The notes under the pieces were generated by a model that ran no database searches, was not told the DNA's origin, and saw nothing but the letters and a program-made list of their open reading frames with translations. 64,000 nt of DNA. Source: RGIG2206 sp045577615 (lineage in GTDB: Bacteria > Bacillota > Clostridia > Oscillospirales > Acutalibacteraceae). Shown in pieces: positions 38,643 to 47,589 of this stretch (positions are counted from its first letter, which is position 1; each line of letters begins with the position of its first letter). The stretch is taken from contig JAZNIT010000034.1 in NCBI GenBank assembly GCA_045577615.1, positions 50,856-114,855 on the forward strand, given 5' to 3'. The translations under genes were made by a program, and so were the position numbers.

Positions 38643-40370
38643 TCAGACCTCCCCTTCTGTGCTGAACTGCGAATAATAAATCTCTTTATATACATCACAG
38701 TTTTCAAGCAGCTGAGAGTGTGTGCCCAAGCCAACCTGCTCACCATCATCAAGCACAACTATTTTATCGCAATTAAGCAATGACGATGCTCGCTGTGAAA
38801 CAATAAATACAGTTGTATCCTTAAGTTGGCTTATAGCTTTACGCAATGAAGCATCGGTAGCATAATCAAGTGCCGATGAGCTGTCATCCAAAATCAAAAT
38901 TTTAGGCTGTTTTACAATCGCTCTTGCGATAGTCAAACGCTGACGTTGACCGCCGGACAAGTTTTTTCCACCCTGCTCAAGCGGCTCGTCAAGGCCTAAT
39001 TCTTTGGCTTTGATAACATCGGTTGCCTGTGCAATCTTGACAGCTTCGTGAATAACTTCATCCGATGCATTTTGATTGCCCCAAAGCAGATTTTCCTTAA
39101 TAGTACCCTTAAACAGCACGGCCTTTTGAGGCACAATTCCAATCATACTGATAAGTTGTTCTTTATCCCAATTCTTTACATCTATGCCACCGATCTCAAT
39201 TTTGCCTTCACTCGCAAGGTAAAAAGCAGGTATAAGATTAACTAATGTGGATTTACCTGATCCTGTACCGCCTATAATACCTATTTTTTCGCCCTGTGCT
39301 GCGCTAAAACTGATATTGGTTAAGGATTGCTCGCCTGCATTATCATAAGCAAAAGAGACGTTTTTAAATGATATATCATAGTTTTCAGAACTATCGCCTG
39401 AGGTATCATCATCAGTTTCTGTAGCCATAACATCGCTTATTCTATTTGCACTTGCAATTGATTTGGTAACAGTAATGATCAAACTGGCAAATTTGATAAG
39501 TTCTACAAGAATTTGCGACATATAATTATAAAGCGCAACCAACTCACCGCTCTGCAAACTGCTGTTTTCTACCATAACTGCGCCTTTTTTAATCAAAAAT
39601 ATAATGCCGATATTGATAACAACAAAGGTCATAGGATTCATTAATGCAGAAATCTTGCCAACCATTTGCTGAAATTTATTCAATCCGTTATTTTTGTCAT
39701 TGAAATTATCAATCTCTGCCTCTTCCCTGCAAAAAGCACGAATGACACGGGCACCGCTCAAATTTTCCCGGGAAATGCCGATGATGCCATCAACCTTATT
39801 TTGCACCTTACGATAAAGCGGAATTGTAATCAGCATAAGACCCATAACAATAATCATAAGCACTGGGATAACAATAACAAATATGATAGCCGCTTTTACG
39901 TTAACGGTAAAGGCCATAATCATTGCGCCAAACACAACAAAAGGAGATCTGAGCAACAATCTTAACACAAGATTAATACCCGTTTGAACCTGATTTACAT
40001 CGCTTGTAATACGGGTAATCATTGTTGATGTGCCTGCTTTGTCTATCTGTGTAAAGTTAAAAGACTGAAGCTTATTAAAAAGATTGTGCCTGATTGCTCC
40101 TGCACAGCCAACGGCAGCCCTGGCAGAAAAATACTGCGCAGTAACAGAGAACGCAAGACCGACGGCGCCCATAAGCACCAAAAGCAGCGCTCTTGTAATT
40201 ACATATTTTTGGCCGCCTGTTGCGCTATTGATGCCATTATCGATTATATCTGCGACAACAAGCGGAACCAACAGTTCGAGTACAGCTTCAAAAAGTTTGA
40301 ATGCAGGACCAAGTACAGCCTGTACCCGATATTTCTTTAAATTGCTGAAAATTACGTTAATTTTTAACAC
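38643..40370 (-). CDS. heterodimeric ABC exporter subunit with a degenerate Walker B
   Basis: 575 residues, GTG start at 40370. Six-TM domain then ATPase domain: Walker A IGGTGSGKSTLVNLI, signature LSGGQRQRLTIARAI, Walker B ILILDDSSSALD, with Asp in place of the catalytic Glu. The pair of this Asp with the partner's LSQGQ makes one degenerate nucleotide site, as is usual for heterodimeric exporters. The ribosome binding site is weak (GAG right before GTG), so the start is a little uncertain. Confidence 0.93.
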   Translation of the reverse strand: MLKINVIFSNLKKYRVQAVLGPAFKLFEAVLELLVPLVVADIIDNGINSATGGQKYVITRALLLVLMGAVGLAFSVTAQYFSARAAVGCAGAIRHNLFNKLQSFNFTQIDKAGTSTMITRITSDVNQVQTGINLVLRLLLRSPFVVFGAMIMAFTVNVKAAIIFVIVIPVLMIIVMGLMLITIPLYRKVQNKVDGIIGISRENLSGARVIRAFCREEAEIDNFNDKNNGLNKFQQMVGKISALMNPMTFVVINIGIIFLIKKGAVMVENSSLQSGELVALYNYMSQILVELIKFASLIITVTKSIASANRISDVMATETDDDTSGDSSENYDISFKNVSFAYDNAGEQSLTNISFSAAQGEKIGIIGGTGSGKSTLVNLIPAFYLASEGKIEIGGIDVKNWDKEQLISMIGIVPQKAVLFKGTIKENLLWGNQNASDEVIHEAVKIAQATDVIKAKELGLDEPLEQGGKNLSGGQRQRLTIARAIVKQPKILILDDSSSALDYATDASLRKAISQLKDTTVFIVSQRASSLLNCDKIVVLDDGEQVGLGTHSQLLENCDVYKEIYYSQFSTEGEV

Positions 40371-40387
40371 CTCGACAACAACACAAC

Positions 40388-40411
40388 AAGGGGAAGCATT
40401 TACTTCCCCTT
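40388..40411 (-). terminator. stem-loop between membrane-protein gene and exporter genes
   Basis: 9-bp perfect stem AAGGGGAAG / CTTCCCCTT. No T-tract on the minus strand, so it may only attenuate. Confidence 0.55.
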
Positions 40412-40416
40412 GCGTA

Positions 40417-41847
40417 TTAATTTACATCATCATCAAACAGATTTTCTTGCTCCAATACTGAACGATGTACCATTCTGCCGTTATGATATACATATTCCGG
40501 CAACTCTTCAGGTTCATCATCTTCTATAACCGTTTCTGCAATTTCTGTAATTGATGCTACATTATCATTCTGTTCGGTTTGAGGCTCTTCGATTGAATTC
40601 TCTGCCTTGTTTTTGTCATTATAATAAGGATCAATAACAAACTTTTTGATAGCAGGATAGGTATTGTAGCTTACAAAATAAAACCAGAACGAGAATCCCA
40701 TTATCAAAAGCAAGGTAACTGTCATAGATGCAACAAGCGGATATGCTGATCCAAATACAGCAAGCAAGAGGAATACAAGCACAATCAGCAATGCGCCCAA
40801 AAGGATCATACCAACATTCTTCAACATACAAATAACTGTAAAGAAGAAAGCATTCTTATATATCTTTCTCAAATTCAAATCAAGTGTAACCTGCATCATA
40901 GGCACATAGAAATGCATAGAGATGAAGATATACGACAAGAACAAGCAGCTTGCAAATCCAATAATAAAGAATATACCGCTGTTAAGATAGGTATAATACC
41001 ACATTACCGCAAGAATTGCGCAACCGGTTGCAATATACTCAATAAAGGATATTACAAATGATTGCCACCAATTCTTTTTAACGGTATCCCACAAATCCGA
41101 CAACATAAATGTAGGCTCTTCCCTAACGTAATCGCGTGTCAATCGCGTTAAGCCAAGCTTGATGGGTCCAAGCAAAATAACTGATGCAAAGCACAGGTAG
41201 ATAAGAGCAACGCGAGAAACGGAATATGGGAAGCAATGCTCAAAGGTTACGCTGTCTGATGCACCGTCTTTGCCGTAGGTATAGGTTACATAGGCAACCT
41301 CATTTGAAGCTGAGTCACACAATGTATAGGTAGCAAAGCCTATACCATCCATAGTTTTAACGGTAAAACCAAGCTTTTTTAAGCCGACAATAATTTCATC
41401 TGCGATGTAATTTAGCTCTTTTTGAGAGAATTTCGAGCTGTCAAACGCCTCTAATACGCCGTCTATGTCAATCTTATTAAGTGCTTCTTTGTTGTTTTTG
41501 CGAATTGATTTAACCGCATTTTCAAAATGAACTGTTGCTTCAGATATCTTTGCATCGTCAAATTTATAGGATTCTACCATTCTGTCAAAGGCAGTAACAA
41601 TGCCGGAATCGACACTATACTTTGACTTTAAGGTTTCAGAAAAATCCGATTTATTATCAAGGACTTTATCCAGGGGAATCCATGAAATGACAACAACAAT
41701 CAAAAGACAAAGGCAAAACAAAAGATTCAAGCCCATAAGCTGAAAGAACTTGTCTTTATATACTCTCCAAAAGCCGGCCTTCTTGTTGTTTTTGCTAACG
41801 CCGGGACCAACCTTTTGGTAGTTGAAGATTTTATTCATCAATGACAA
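40417..41847 (-). CDS. DUF624/YesL-like polytopic membrane protein
   Basis: 476 residues. A first membrane segment near residues 30-57, a soluble extracytoplasmic region of about 140 residues, then five to six membrane segments. ARLTRDYVREEPTFMLSDLW-like pattern (LTRLTRDYVREE) and NTYPAIKKFVIDPYYNDK recall the DUF624/YesL family, which is shorter; here a large loop is inserted. The C-terminal ~60 residues are acidic and cytoplasmic. The TTG at 41847 has AAAGGA 10 nt upstream; ATG 41838 is the alternative start. Function unknown. Confidence 0.6.
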   Translation of the reverse strand: MSLMNKIFNYQKVGPGVSKNNKKAGFWRVYKDKFFQLMGLNLLFCLCLLIVVVISWIPLDKVLDNKSDFSETLKSKYSVDSGIVTAFDRMVESYKFDDAKISEATVHFENAVKSIRKNNKEALNKIDIDGVLEAFDSSKFSQKELNYIADEIIVGLKKLGFTVKTMDGIGFATYTLCDSASNEVAYVTYTYGKDGASDSVTFEHCFPYSVSRVALIYLCFASVILLGPIKLGLTRLTRDYVREEPTFMLSDLWDTVKKNWWQSFVISFIEYIATGCAILAVMWYYTYLNSGIFFIIGFASCLFLSYIFISMHFYVPMMQVTLDLNLRKIYKNAFFFTVICMLKNVGMILLGALLIVLVFLLLAVFGSAYPLVASMTVTLLLIMGFSFWFYFVSYNTYPAIKKFVIDPYYNDKNKAENSIEEPQTEQNDNVASITEIAETVIEDDEPEELPEYVYHNGRMVHRSVLEQENLFDDDVN

Positions 41848-41871
41848 TTTGTGTACGTCCTTTCTCTCTTA

Positions 41872-42759
41872 TCAATGGGCCTTGGGATGGAACTTGTTAT
41901 ACACAGAAGATATCTTACTCTTCATAATCTGAGCATAAACCTGTGTTGAAGAAATATCAGAGTGGCCGAGCATCTGCTGAATATCCTTAAGCTGTGCGCC
42001 ATTTTCAAGTAAATGAGTTGCAAATGAGTGGCGTAAGGTGTGAGGAGTAATATCCTTTTTAATTCCTGCTTGTTTGGTATACTGTTTGATGATCTTCCAA
42101 AAGCCTTGACGGGTTAATCTTTGACCATTCATATTAACAAACAAAGCTTTTTCACTATCATCAAATACGCTGTAAACGCGAACTTTCTTTACATAAAGTT
42201 CAACAGTCTTGACAGCAGAATCATACAGAGGAATTATGCGCTCATTCTTTTGATTTGAGCATCTGATAATGCCAACCTCAAGATTAATATCTTCAAGATT
42301 AAGACCAATCAGCTCTGAAACACGAATACCGGTAGCATAAAGAAGTTCAAACATAGCCTTATCACGGCAACCCTTAGGATCATTCATATCGGGTTGTGAA
42401 AGCAACAAATCGGTTTCTTTTTGAGTCAGTATTTCAGGCAGTTTCTTCTCTGGCTTGGTTGTTTTGATGCCCATAGTAGGATTTGACTCAACCAAACCAA
42501 TAGAAATCAGAAAATTATAATAAGAACGAACAGACGCAATTACACGAGTAATAGTAGCGTTTGAACGATTTCCGGTCTTACAATATTCTACATAGTCATT
42601 AATGGTTTCTTTAGTTACATCTAAAACTGATTTAACTCTGGTTGTTATAAGGTATTTTATGAATTGACCAATATCGCGCATATAGGATTCAAGGGTGTTG
42701 TTGGAAGCACCCTTTGTTTCGCGCAAATATTTTTCAAATTCGATTTGATAGTCCTTCAT
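41872..42759 (-). CDS. xerD: tyrosine recombinase XerD-like
   Basis: 295 residues, the usual XerC/D length. N-terminal SAM-like domain with FEKYLRETKGASNNTLESYMRDI, catalytic residues Arg146 (GIRVSEL), Lys171, His240 and Arg243 (HTLRH), His266 (LGHSDISSTQVY) and Tyr275. Acts on dif to resolve chromosome dimers. spoIIM lies directly upstream, the neighbourhood known from B. subtilis spoIIM-ripX. The Lys region reads SNQKNER instead of the usual GKGxKER. The second Xer-like gene is 11 kb away beside the dif-like palindrome. Confidence 0.9.
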   Translation of the reverse strand: MKDYQIEFEKYLRETKGASNNTLESYMRDIGQFIKYLITTRVKSVLDVTKETINDYVEYCKTGNRSNATITRVIASVRSYYNFLISIGLVESNPTMGIKTTKPEKKLPEILTQKETDLLLSQPDMNDPKGCRDKAMFELLYATGIRVSELIGLNLEDINLEVGIIRCSNQKNERIIPLYDSAVKTVELYVKKVRVYSVFDDSEKALFVNMNGQRLTRQGFWKIIKQYTKQAGIKKDITPHTLRHSFATHLLENGAQLKDIQQMLGHSDISSTQVYAQIMKSKISSVYNKFHPKAH

Positions 42760-42775
42760 TTTATATGTACTCCAA

Positions 42776-43390
42776 TCAGTTGGTTAAAAAGTCTTTCGTA
42801 AATATAGTTAAAAATGCCGCAATTACAGCAATAAAAGCAGATGCCGCAACCGATATCAAATATAACAAAAGCAAGTCCTTGCTTTTTTGTTTAAAGTTAA
42901 TCGGGCTATTACCAAATAACGCGATGCTTGCCAAACTGCACGAATGAAAAATTGCAACCGATGCAAATATAGCAAATATAATCGACCTTAATATTGAAGG
43001 TAATAGAAATGTGATTATATTGAAAATTAAACCCTTTGTGTTGTAGCTGCGACATACAGATGACATCAAGCAACCAATTCCCATTGAATTTAATGCTGTT
43101 ACAGTAACAATTAATGGCGCGCCAAATGGATAATACGACAGCAGCAGCAGCAGACACAAAACAATAACACTAAACAGAAAGTTGCTTTTAAGATTGTCAA
43201 AAAAGTCAAGCGACAGACAATCTAAAATACACTTATTAATCTCATCATTAGAATCGAATGCATAACCATAATGAACAGTTAGCGATCCAAAGACATATGA
43301 AATCAAAAATATGAAATATTGAAACAGCAGCATTGAGTTTGATTTTACAAAATCAATGAAACTGATCTTAGCAAAACGGTTAATACGCAT
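42776..43390 (-). CDS. spoIIM: SpoIIM-like stage II sporulation protein
   Basis: 204 residues from ATG 43390 (AAGGTAAGGTG upstream). Five or six membrane segments; PFGAPLIVTVTALNSMGIGCLMSSVC resembles the conserved central part of SpoIIM/DUF95. SpoIIM forms the DMP complex with SpoIID and SpoIIP, which degrades septal peptidoglycan during engulfment. Gene order spoIIM-xerD supports the call; the sequence is divergent. Confidence 0.75.
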   Translation of the reverse strand: MRINRFAKISFIDFVKSNSMLLFQYFIFLISYVFGSLTVHYGYAFDSNDEINKCILDCLSLDFFDNLKSNFLFSVIVLCLLLLLSYYPFGAPLIVTVTALNSMGIGCLMSSVCRSYNTKGLIFNIITFLLPSILRSIIFAIFASVAIFHSCSLASIALFGNSPINFKQKSKDLLLLYLISVAASAFIAVIAAFLTIFTKDFLTN

Positions 43391-43784
43391 AAGCACCTTA
43401 CCTTTCAAAACATACTAAATATTATGAAAAATAAGGACAAGGTATTACCTGCAAGTTACAAAGGTTACATAAAATTTCAGCCGAAATCAAAATTAAGGTT
43501 ACATAACAACTAGCATAATCACTGCAATTTTATTATAGATACGAATATAACTATACTACATTTTAGCCCAATTATCAATGGTTTTTCGCGCAAAAATCAA
43601 AGTTTGGTTATTATAACAAACTTTTGCCGTTGAAATATTATGTAAATGCACAAATATTATGTAAACTGTGTTATGTAAACTCATTATCTTGTGTTTTTTA
43701 AATTTAGTTTGCATATAATTTTAGTAAATTTTCATTTTAAATATAAATAAAAGGCTGCTTTTTCAAACAGCCTTTTATTTATAT
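43391..43784. other. 394-bp intergenic region with five TTATGTAA/TTACATAA words
   Basis: No gene. TTACATAA is found at 43465-43472 and 43499-43506, and TTATGTAA at 43638-43645, 43657-43664 and 43671-43678. Two of them read TTATGTAAACT, the XerD arm of known Firmicutes dif sites, but no paired XerC arm was found. The right end holds the recN terminator. Confidence 0.6.
43741..43784 (-). terminator. terminator of the recN operon
   Basis: 17-bp perfect stem (43741-43757 with 43768-43784) with a 10-nt loop and A/T-rich flanks. Confidence 0.85.
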
Positions 43785-45443
43785 TTATTCCCTAATCAAT
43801 TCTCGTGCAGATTGACGCATTGCATCGGTTATCAAACCTGTAGACATTATTCTTGCCACCTCTTCTACCCTACCTGAATCATCAAGCAATTCAACATTGG
43901 TAAAGGTGCGATCCTCCTCAACATTCTTCTCAATCTTAAAATGCGAGTCAGCAAGTGAAGCGATTTGTGCAAGATGGGTTACGCATATAACCTGTCTATT
44001 TTTCGCAATCTGTTTGATTTTAATACCAACCTTGCGAGCAGCACTGCCACTTATTCCGGCATCAATTTCATCAAATATGAGCGTATCAACATCGTCCTTA
44101 TCTGATATAACCGATTTGATAGCAAGCATAATTCTTGACAACTCACCGCCGGAAGCAATCTTAGCCAACGGTTTAGGTAACTCTCCAGCATTGGCAGAAA
44201 TCAAAAATTCTATTTGATCACAGCCCTTGAAGCAATAATTTATCTGCTTAACATTAACAACAAATTTTGCCTTAGGCATATCAAGATATTCAAGTTCTGC
44301 ACAAACCTTGTTGGCAAAATCTGTTGCAACAGATTTTCTAACCGCAGATAGCTTTTGGCCCAAGCCTACCATTTCATCATACTTATTGTTAAGTTCTTCC
44401 TCAAGCTTTGATATATGCTCATCAGAATCATCCAATTGCTCTAATTCAGTCTTGGCCTTGTTGAGATACTCCAGCATTTCTTCTTCGGTAGAGCCGTATT
44501 TCTTACTTAACCTAAACAAATAATCAAGACGTGCTTCAACACTCTCTAACAGTTCAGGATTAAAATCCACCTTAGACAAATAAGAATCTATATCAGATAC
44601 AACCTCTTCAAGCTCATAACTGAAGCCCGACAACTTTTCACTTATATCCTTTATTTCCGGAATGAATTTTGTAACAGTATCTGCTGTGTTGGCAGCATTT
44701 CTGATTTGTGATGAAACACTTTGATTATAATCATCACCATTAAGCATATTATAAACAGCCGTGAGCTGTTGGGCAATATCTACAGAATTGCGCATCAAAT
44801 CGCGCTGCTTAACGAGCTCTTCCCTCTCGCCTATCTCAATCTCCGCTGATTCCAACTCATTTATCGCATATCTTAAATAATCAGCGCGTTCAACCGCGCT
44901 TTCAGAAGCGTTGCGAAGTGCATCAAGTTTTTTGCTAATCTCACAAAAGCTTGCATATGCAGAGTGATATTCAGCGTACAGATCACTAACACCGGCAACT
45001 GAATCGATATAATCAATATGTCGCGCAGCGTCAAGCAAATGCTGTGAATCATGCTGACCATGAATATTGATCAAATATACGCCGATTTTTTTCAAGATGC
45101 TAACATTTGCAGGCACACCGTTAATCTTAACTACATTTTTGCCATCAGAATAAAGCTTTCTCAATATTATAAGCGAATTATCATCGCACTCATAGCCAAG
45201 CTCTTTAAGTTGCGCAACAGCTTCATCACTAATATTGTCAAACACAGCAGTAACAGATGCGTTATCGGCACCATTACGAATCAAATCATGAGAGGTGCGC
45301 TCGCCCAAAATAGCATTGATAGCATCTATAACCATAGATTTACCTGCACCTGTTTCACCTGTCAACACATTAAAACCGACACCAAAAGCAATGTCAGTTT
45401 TTTCTATAACCGCTATATTTTCAATATGTAAAGTTGTTAGCAT
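43785..45443 (-). CDS. recN: DNA repair protein RecN
   Basis: 552 residues. SMC-like ATPase that holds broken ends in double-strand break repair. N-terminal LTTLHIENIAVIEKTDIAF, Walker A LTGETGAGKSMVIDAI, a coiled coil between about 160 and 365, signature KIASGGELSRIMLAIKSV and Walker B TLIFDEIDAGISG. Last gene of the minus-strand operon from nusB. Confidence 0.97.
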   Translation of the reverse strand: MLTTLHIENIAVIEKTDIAFGVGFNVLTGETGAGKSMVIDAINAILGERTSHDLIRNGADNASVTAVFDNISDEAVAQLKELGYECDDNSLIILRKLYSDGKNVVKINGVPANVSILKKIGVYLINIHGQHDSQHLLDAARHIDYIDSVAGVSDLYAEYHSAYASFCEISKKLDALRNASESAVERADYLRYAINELESAEIEIGEREELVKQRDLMRNSVDIAQQLTAVYNMLNGDDYNQSVSSQIRNAANTADTVTKFIPEIKDISEKLSGFSYELEEVVSDIDSYLSKVDFNPELLESVEARLDYLFRLSKKYGSTEEEMLEYLNKAKTELEQLDDSDEHISKLEEELNNKYDEMVGLGQKLSAVRKSVATDFANKVCAELEYLDMPKAKFVVNVKQINYCFKGCDQIEFLISANAGELPKPLAKIASGGELSRIMLAIKSVISDKDDVDTLIFDEIDAGISGSAARKVGIKIKQIAKNRQVICVTHLAQIASLADSHFKIEKNVEEDRTFTNVELLDDSGRVEEVARIMSTGLITDAMRQSARELIRE

Positions 45444-45456
45444 ACATATTACTCCG

Positions 45457-45903
45457 TCAAATATTAGTCAGCGTTTTAAAGTGGTCGCAAAACAGCTTTG
45501 CAGACGCTTCACTGCGTGCAATTACAAGAATAGTATCATCACCTGCAACAGTGCCGATTATAAGCTCATTATCCATACTGTCAATCAATGATGAAACAGC
45601 TTGAGCTGCGCCGGGTTTGCACTTAATAACAACGTCATTAAGTGCCGACTCAACGCCAATAACGCAGGATTGAATAAGAGTCTGCTCCCCATCAATATTT
45701 CGCTGTGTGCCCGATACATATCTGTATTTGTTGTTTGCATCGTGAACCTTGTGCAAATTAAGCTTTTTAATATCTCTTGAAACTGTAGCTTGAGTTACGT
45801 CATAACCGCTGTCGCGAAGCAACTTCATCAAATCGCCCTGAGTTTCAACAACATTGGTTTTTATCAGTTCAAGAATAGCAGAAAGTCTATCATTATGCTT
45901 CAT
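45457..45903 (-). CDS. argR: arginine repressor
   Basis: 148 residues: winged-helix N-terminus (SAILELIKTNVVETQGDLMKLLRDSGYDVTQATVSRDIKKL) with the SRDI recognition motif, and the hexamerisation/Arg-binding C-terminus (GTVAGDDTILVIAR). Regulates arginine synthesis and catabolism. The nadK-argR-recN order is conserved in Firmicutes. Confidence 0.96.
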   Translation of the reverse strand: MKHNDRLSAILELIKTNVVETQGDLMKLLRDSGYDVTQATVSRDIKKLNLHKVHDANNKYRYVSGTQRNIDGEQTLIQSCVIGVESALNDVVIKCKPGAAQAVSSLIDSMDNELIIGTVAGDDTILVIARSEASAKLFCDHFKTLTNI

Positions 45904-45913
45904 AACTCCTCCA

Positions 45914-46759
45914 TTAAATAACGGAAATCTTATTTTTTAACACATCATAAAATGAATCGTTTTTGATTTTTATCAACTTGGTTACAACATCGTCTGCTTT
46001 GCAAAGCGAAACAACATCGCCAGACTGCAATGTGTAACCGTCACGGCCATCAAAGTTGACAAAAACGTTTTGATCTCCACGAGTTTTAAACTTAATGTCA
46101 ATGTTTGAATCGGCCGATAAAACAAAACCTTTTGAATATAATGATATGGGACAAATAGGCACGGCAATCATACATTCAATAGAAGGATCGGTAACCGGGC
46201 CGCCTGCCGACATAGCATAAGCGGTCGATCCCGTAGGTGTCGATGTGATTATACCGTCAGCACGAATGTTCATAAAATGCTTTCCGCTATTATACAAGCT
46301 GAAATCAATGGCATAATCCATTGCGCCTTTAGATATAACAACATCATTAAGTGAATAAAACACTTTATCAGGTGCAGAAGAAACGGTTGTTTTTAGCATC
46401 ATCCTATTATCAATTTTATAATCGCCGTTAACCAATTTTTCAAGCAAATCGATTTCATCCGGTTCGATCGATGCCATATAACCTGTCCTGCCGGAATTGA
46501 TACCGAGAGTTGCTTTAGAATATTCAGCAGCTTTTTTAGCAGTATGTAATATAGTTCCGTCACCGCCAATAGCAATAATAACATCACTATTCTCTATCAA
46601 AGAATTATACTCGTGCGTCTTATTTGAGACAAGGTCGTCAAAGGTTGAGTTTTCAGGCAATATATAGTCAACCTTCAAAGAAGCGAGCTTGTCAACAACT
46701 TTGTTAAGAACATTGGTGGCGTTTTCCTTCTTTAGGTTGGGTATGATACCAATTTTCAC
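45914..46759 (-). CDS. nadK: NAD kinase
   Basis: 281 residues, GTG start with AGGAGG. Phosphorylates NAD to NADP. Motifs: VIIAIGGDGTILHTAKKA, LGINSGRTGYMASI, ADGIITSTPTGSTAYAMSAGGPVTDP. Length normal. Confidence 0.96.
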   Translation of the reverse strand: MKIGIIPNLKKENATNVLNKVVDKLASLKVDYILPENSTFDDLVSNKTHEYNSLIENSDVIIAIGGDGTILHTAKKAAEYSKATLGINSGRTGYMASIEPDEIDLLEKLVNGDYKIDNRMMLKTTVSSAPDKVFYSLNDVVISKGAMDYAIDFSLYNSGKHFMNIRADGIITSTPTGSTAYAMSAGGPVTDPSIECMIAVPICPISLYSKGFVLSADSNIDIKFKTRGDQNVFVNFDGRDGYTLQSGDVVSLCKADDVVTKLIKIKNDSFYDVLKNKISVI

Positions 46760-46773
46760 AACGTTTCCTCCTT

Positions 46774-47589
46774 TCAGTCTAATGTTGAATGTGAGTTTTC
46801 TACTACCGTGTTAGGGTCAACACCATCACTCATTGTGGGGTTATTCGACTTCTTAATATATGCGAGATATTCAATATTACCTTGAGGACCTTTTATAGGT
46901 GAATAATCAAGTCCGATAACATCAAATCCACTTGTAACCATAAAATCCGTTATATCCTTAACAACCTGCTTATGCACGTTTATATCTCTGACTACGCCTT
47001 TCTTGCCTACATTTTCCCTGCCTGCTTCAAACTGAGGCTTGATAAGGCACACGGCTTCGGCGTTATCCTTCATTAAGCTATGCATTACAGGAAGTATCAG
47101 TTTTAACGAAATAAAAGATACATCAACAGATGCAAAATCAAGCAAATCAGGCACCTGTTCATTGGTTACGTATCTAAAATTGGTCTTTTCAAGGTTGACA
47201 ACTCGCTCATCACAGCGAAGTTTCCATGCAAGCTGACCATAGCCAACATCTATTGCGTATACCTTTGCTGCACCGTTTTGAAGCATACAATCGGTAAATC
47301 CACCGGTGGATGCACCAATATCGGCACAAATACAATTATCCAATGACAAGCCATACACAGCCATTGCCTTTTCAAGTTTCAGACCGCCACGACTAACATA
47401 TTTAAGGGTATTATCGCGCACCTCAATATTCATATCATCAGTTACTGTCATACCGGCTTTGTCAGCCTTTTGGTTATTAACATAAACAACGCCGGCCATT
47501 ATAAATGCCTTGGCCTTTTCTCGACTTGGAGCTAATCCTAAATCGAAAACTGCGGCATCAAGCCTTTTTTTCTCACTCAACTTTATCAC
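46774..47589 (-). CDS. TlyA-type rRNA methyltransferase
   Basis: 271 residues, GTG start at 47589 overlapping the dxs end by 17 bp. S4 RNA-binding domain (RLDAAVFDLGLAPSREKAKAFIMAGVVYVN) and FtsJ-like methyltransferase (DIGASTGGFTDCML, YAIDVGYGQLAWKLR, VSFISLKLILP). Members 2'-O-methylate 16S and 23S rRNA cytidines in mycobacteria. Standard place between dxs and nadK. Confidence 0.92.
   Translation of the reverse strand: MIKLSEKKRLDAAVFDLGLAPSREKAKAFIMAGVVYVNNQKADKAGMTVTDDMNIEVRDNTLKYVSRGGLKLEKAMAVYGLSLDNCICADIGASTGGFTDCMLQNGAAKVYAIDVGYGQLAWKLRCDERVVNLEKTNFRYVTNEQVPDLLDFASVDVSFISLKLILPVMHSLMKDNAEAVCLIKPQFEAGRENVGKKGVVRDINVHKQVVKDITDFMVTSGFDVIGLDYSPIKGPQGNIEYLAYIKKSNNPTMSDGVDPNTVVENSHSTLD

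Noticed and set aside
38642..38758. 39-residue N-terminal extension of the first ABC exporter subunit
   Set aside because: It overlaps the partner gene; ATG 38641 has GGGGAGG and begins the normal domain.
43621..43648. Full dif site in the recN-spoIIM gap
   Set aside because: The XerD-like arm is present, but the left side does not match a XerC arm; the palindrome at 36791-36822 is the better candidate.
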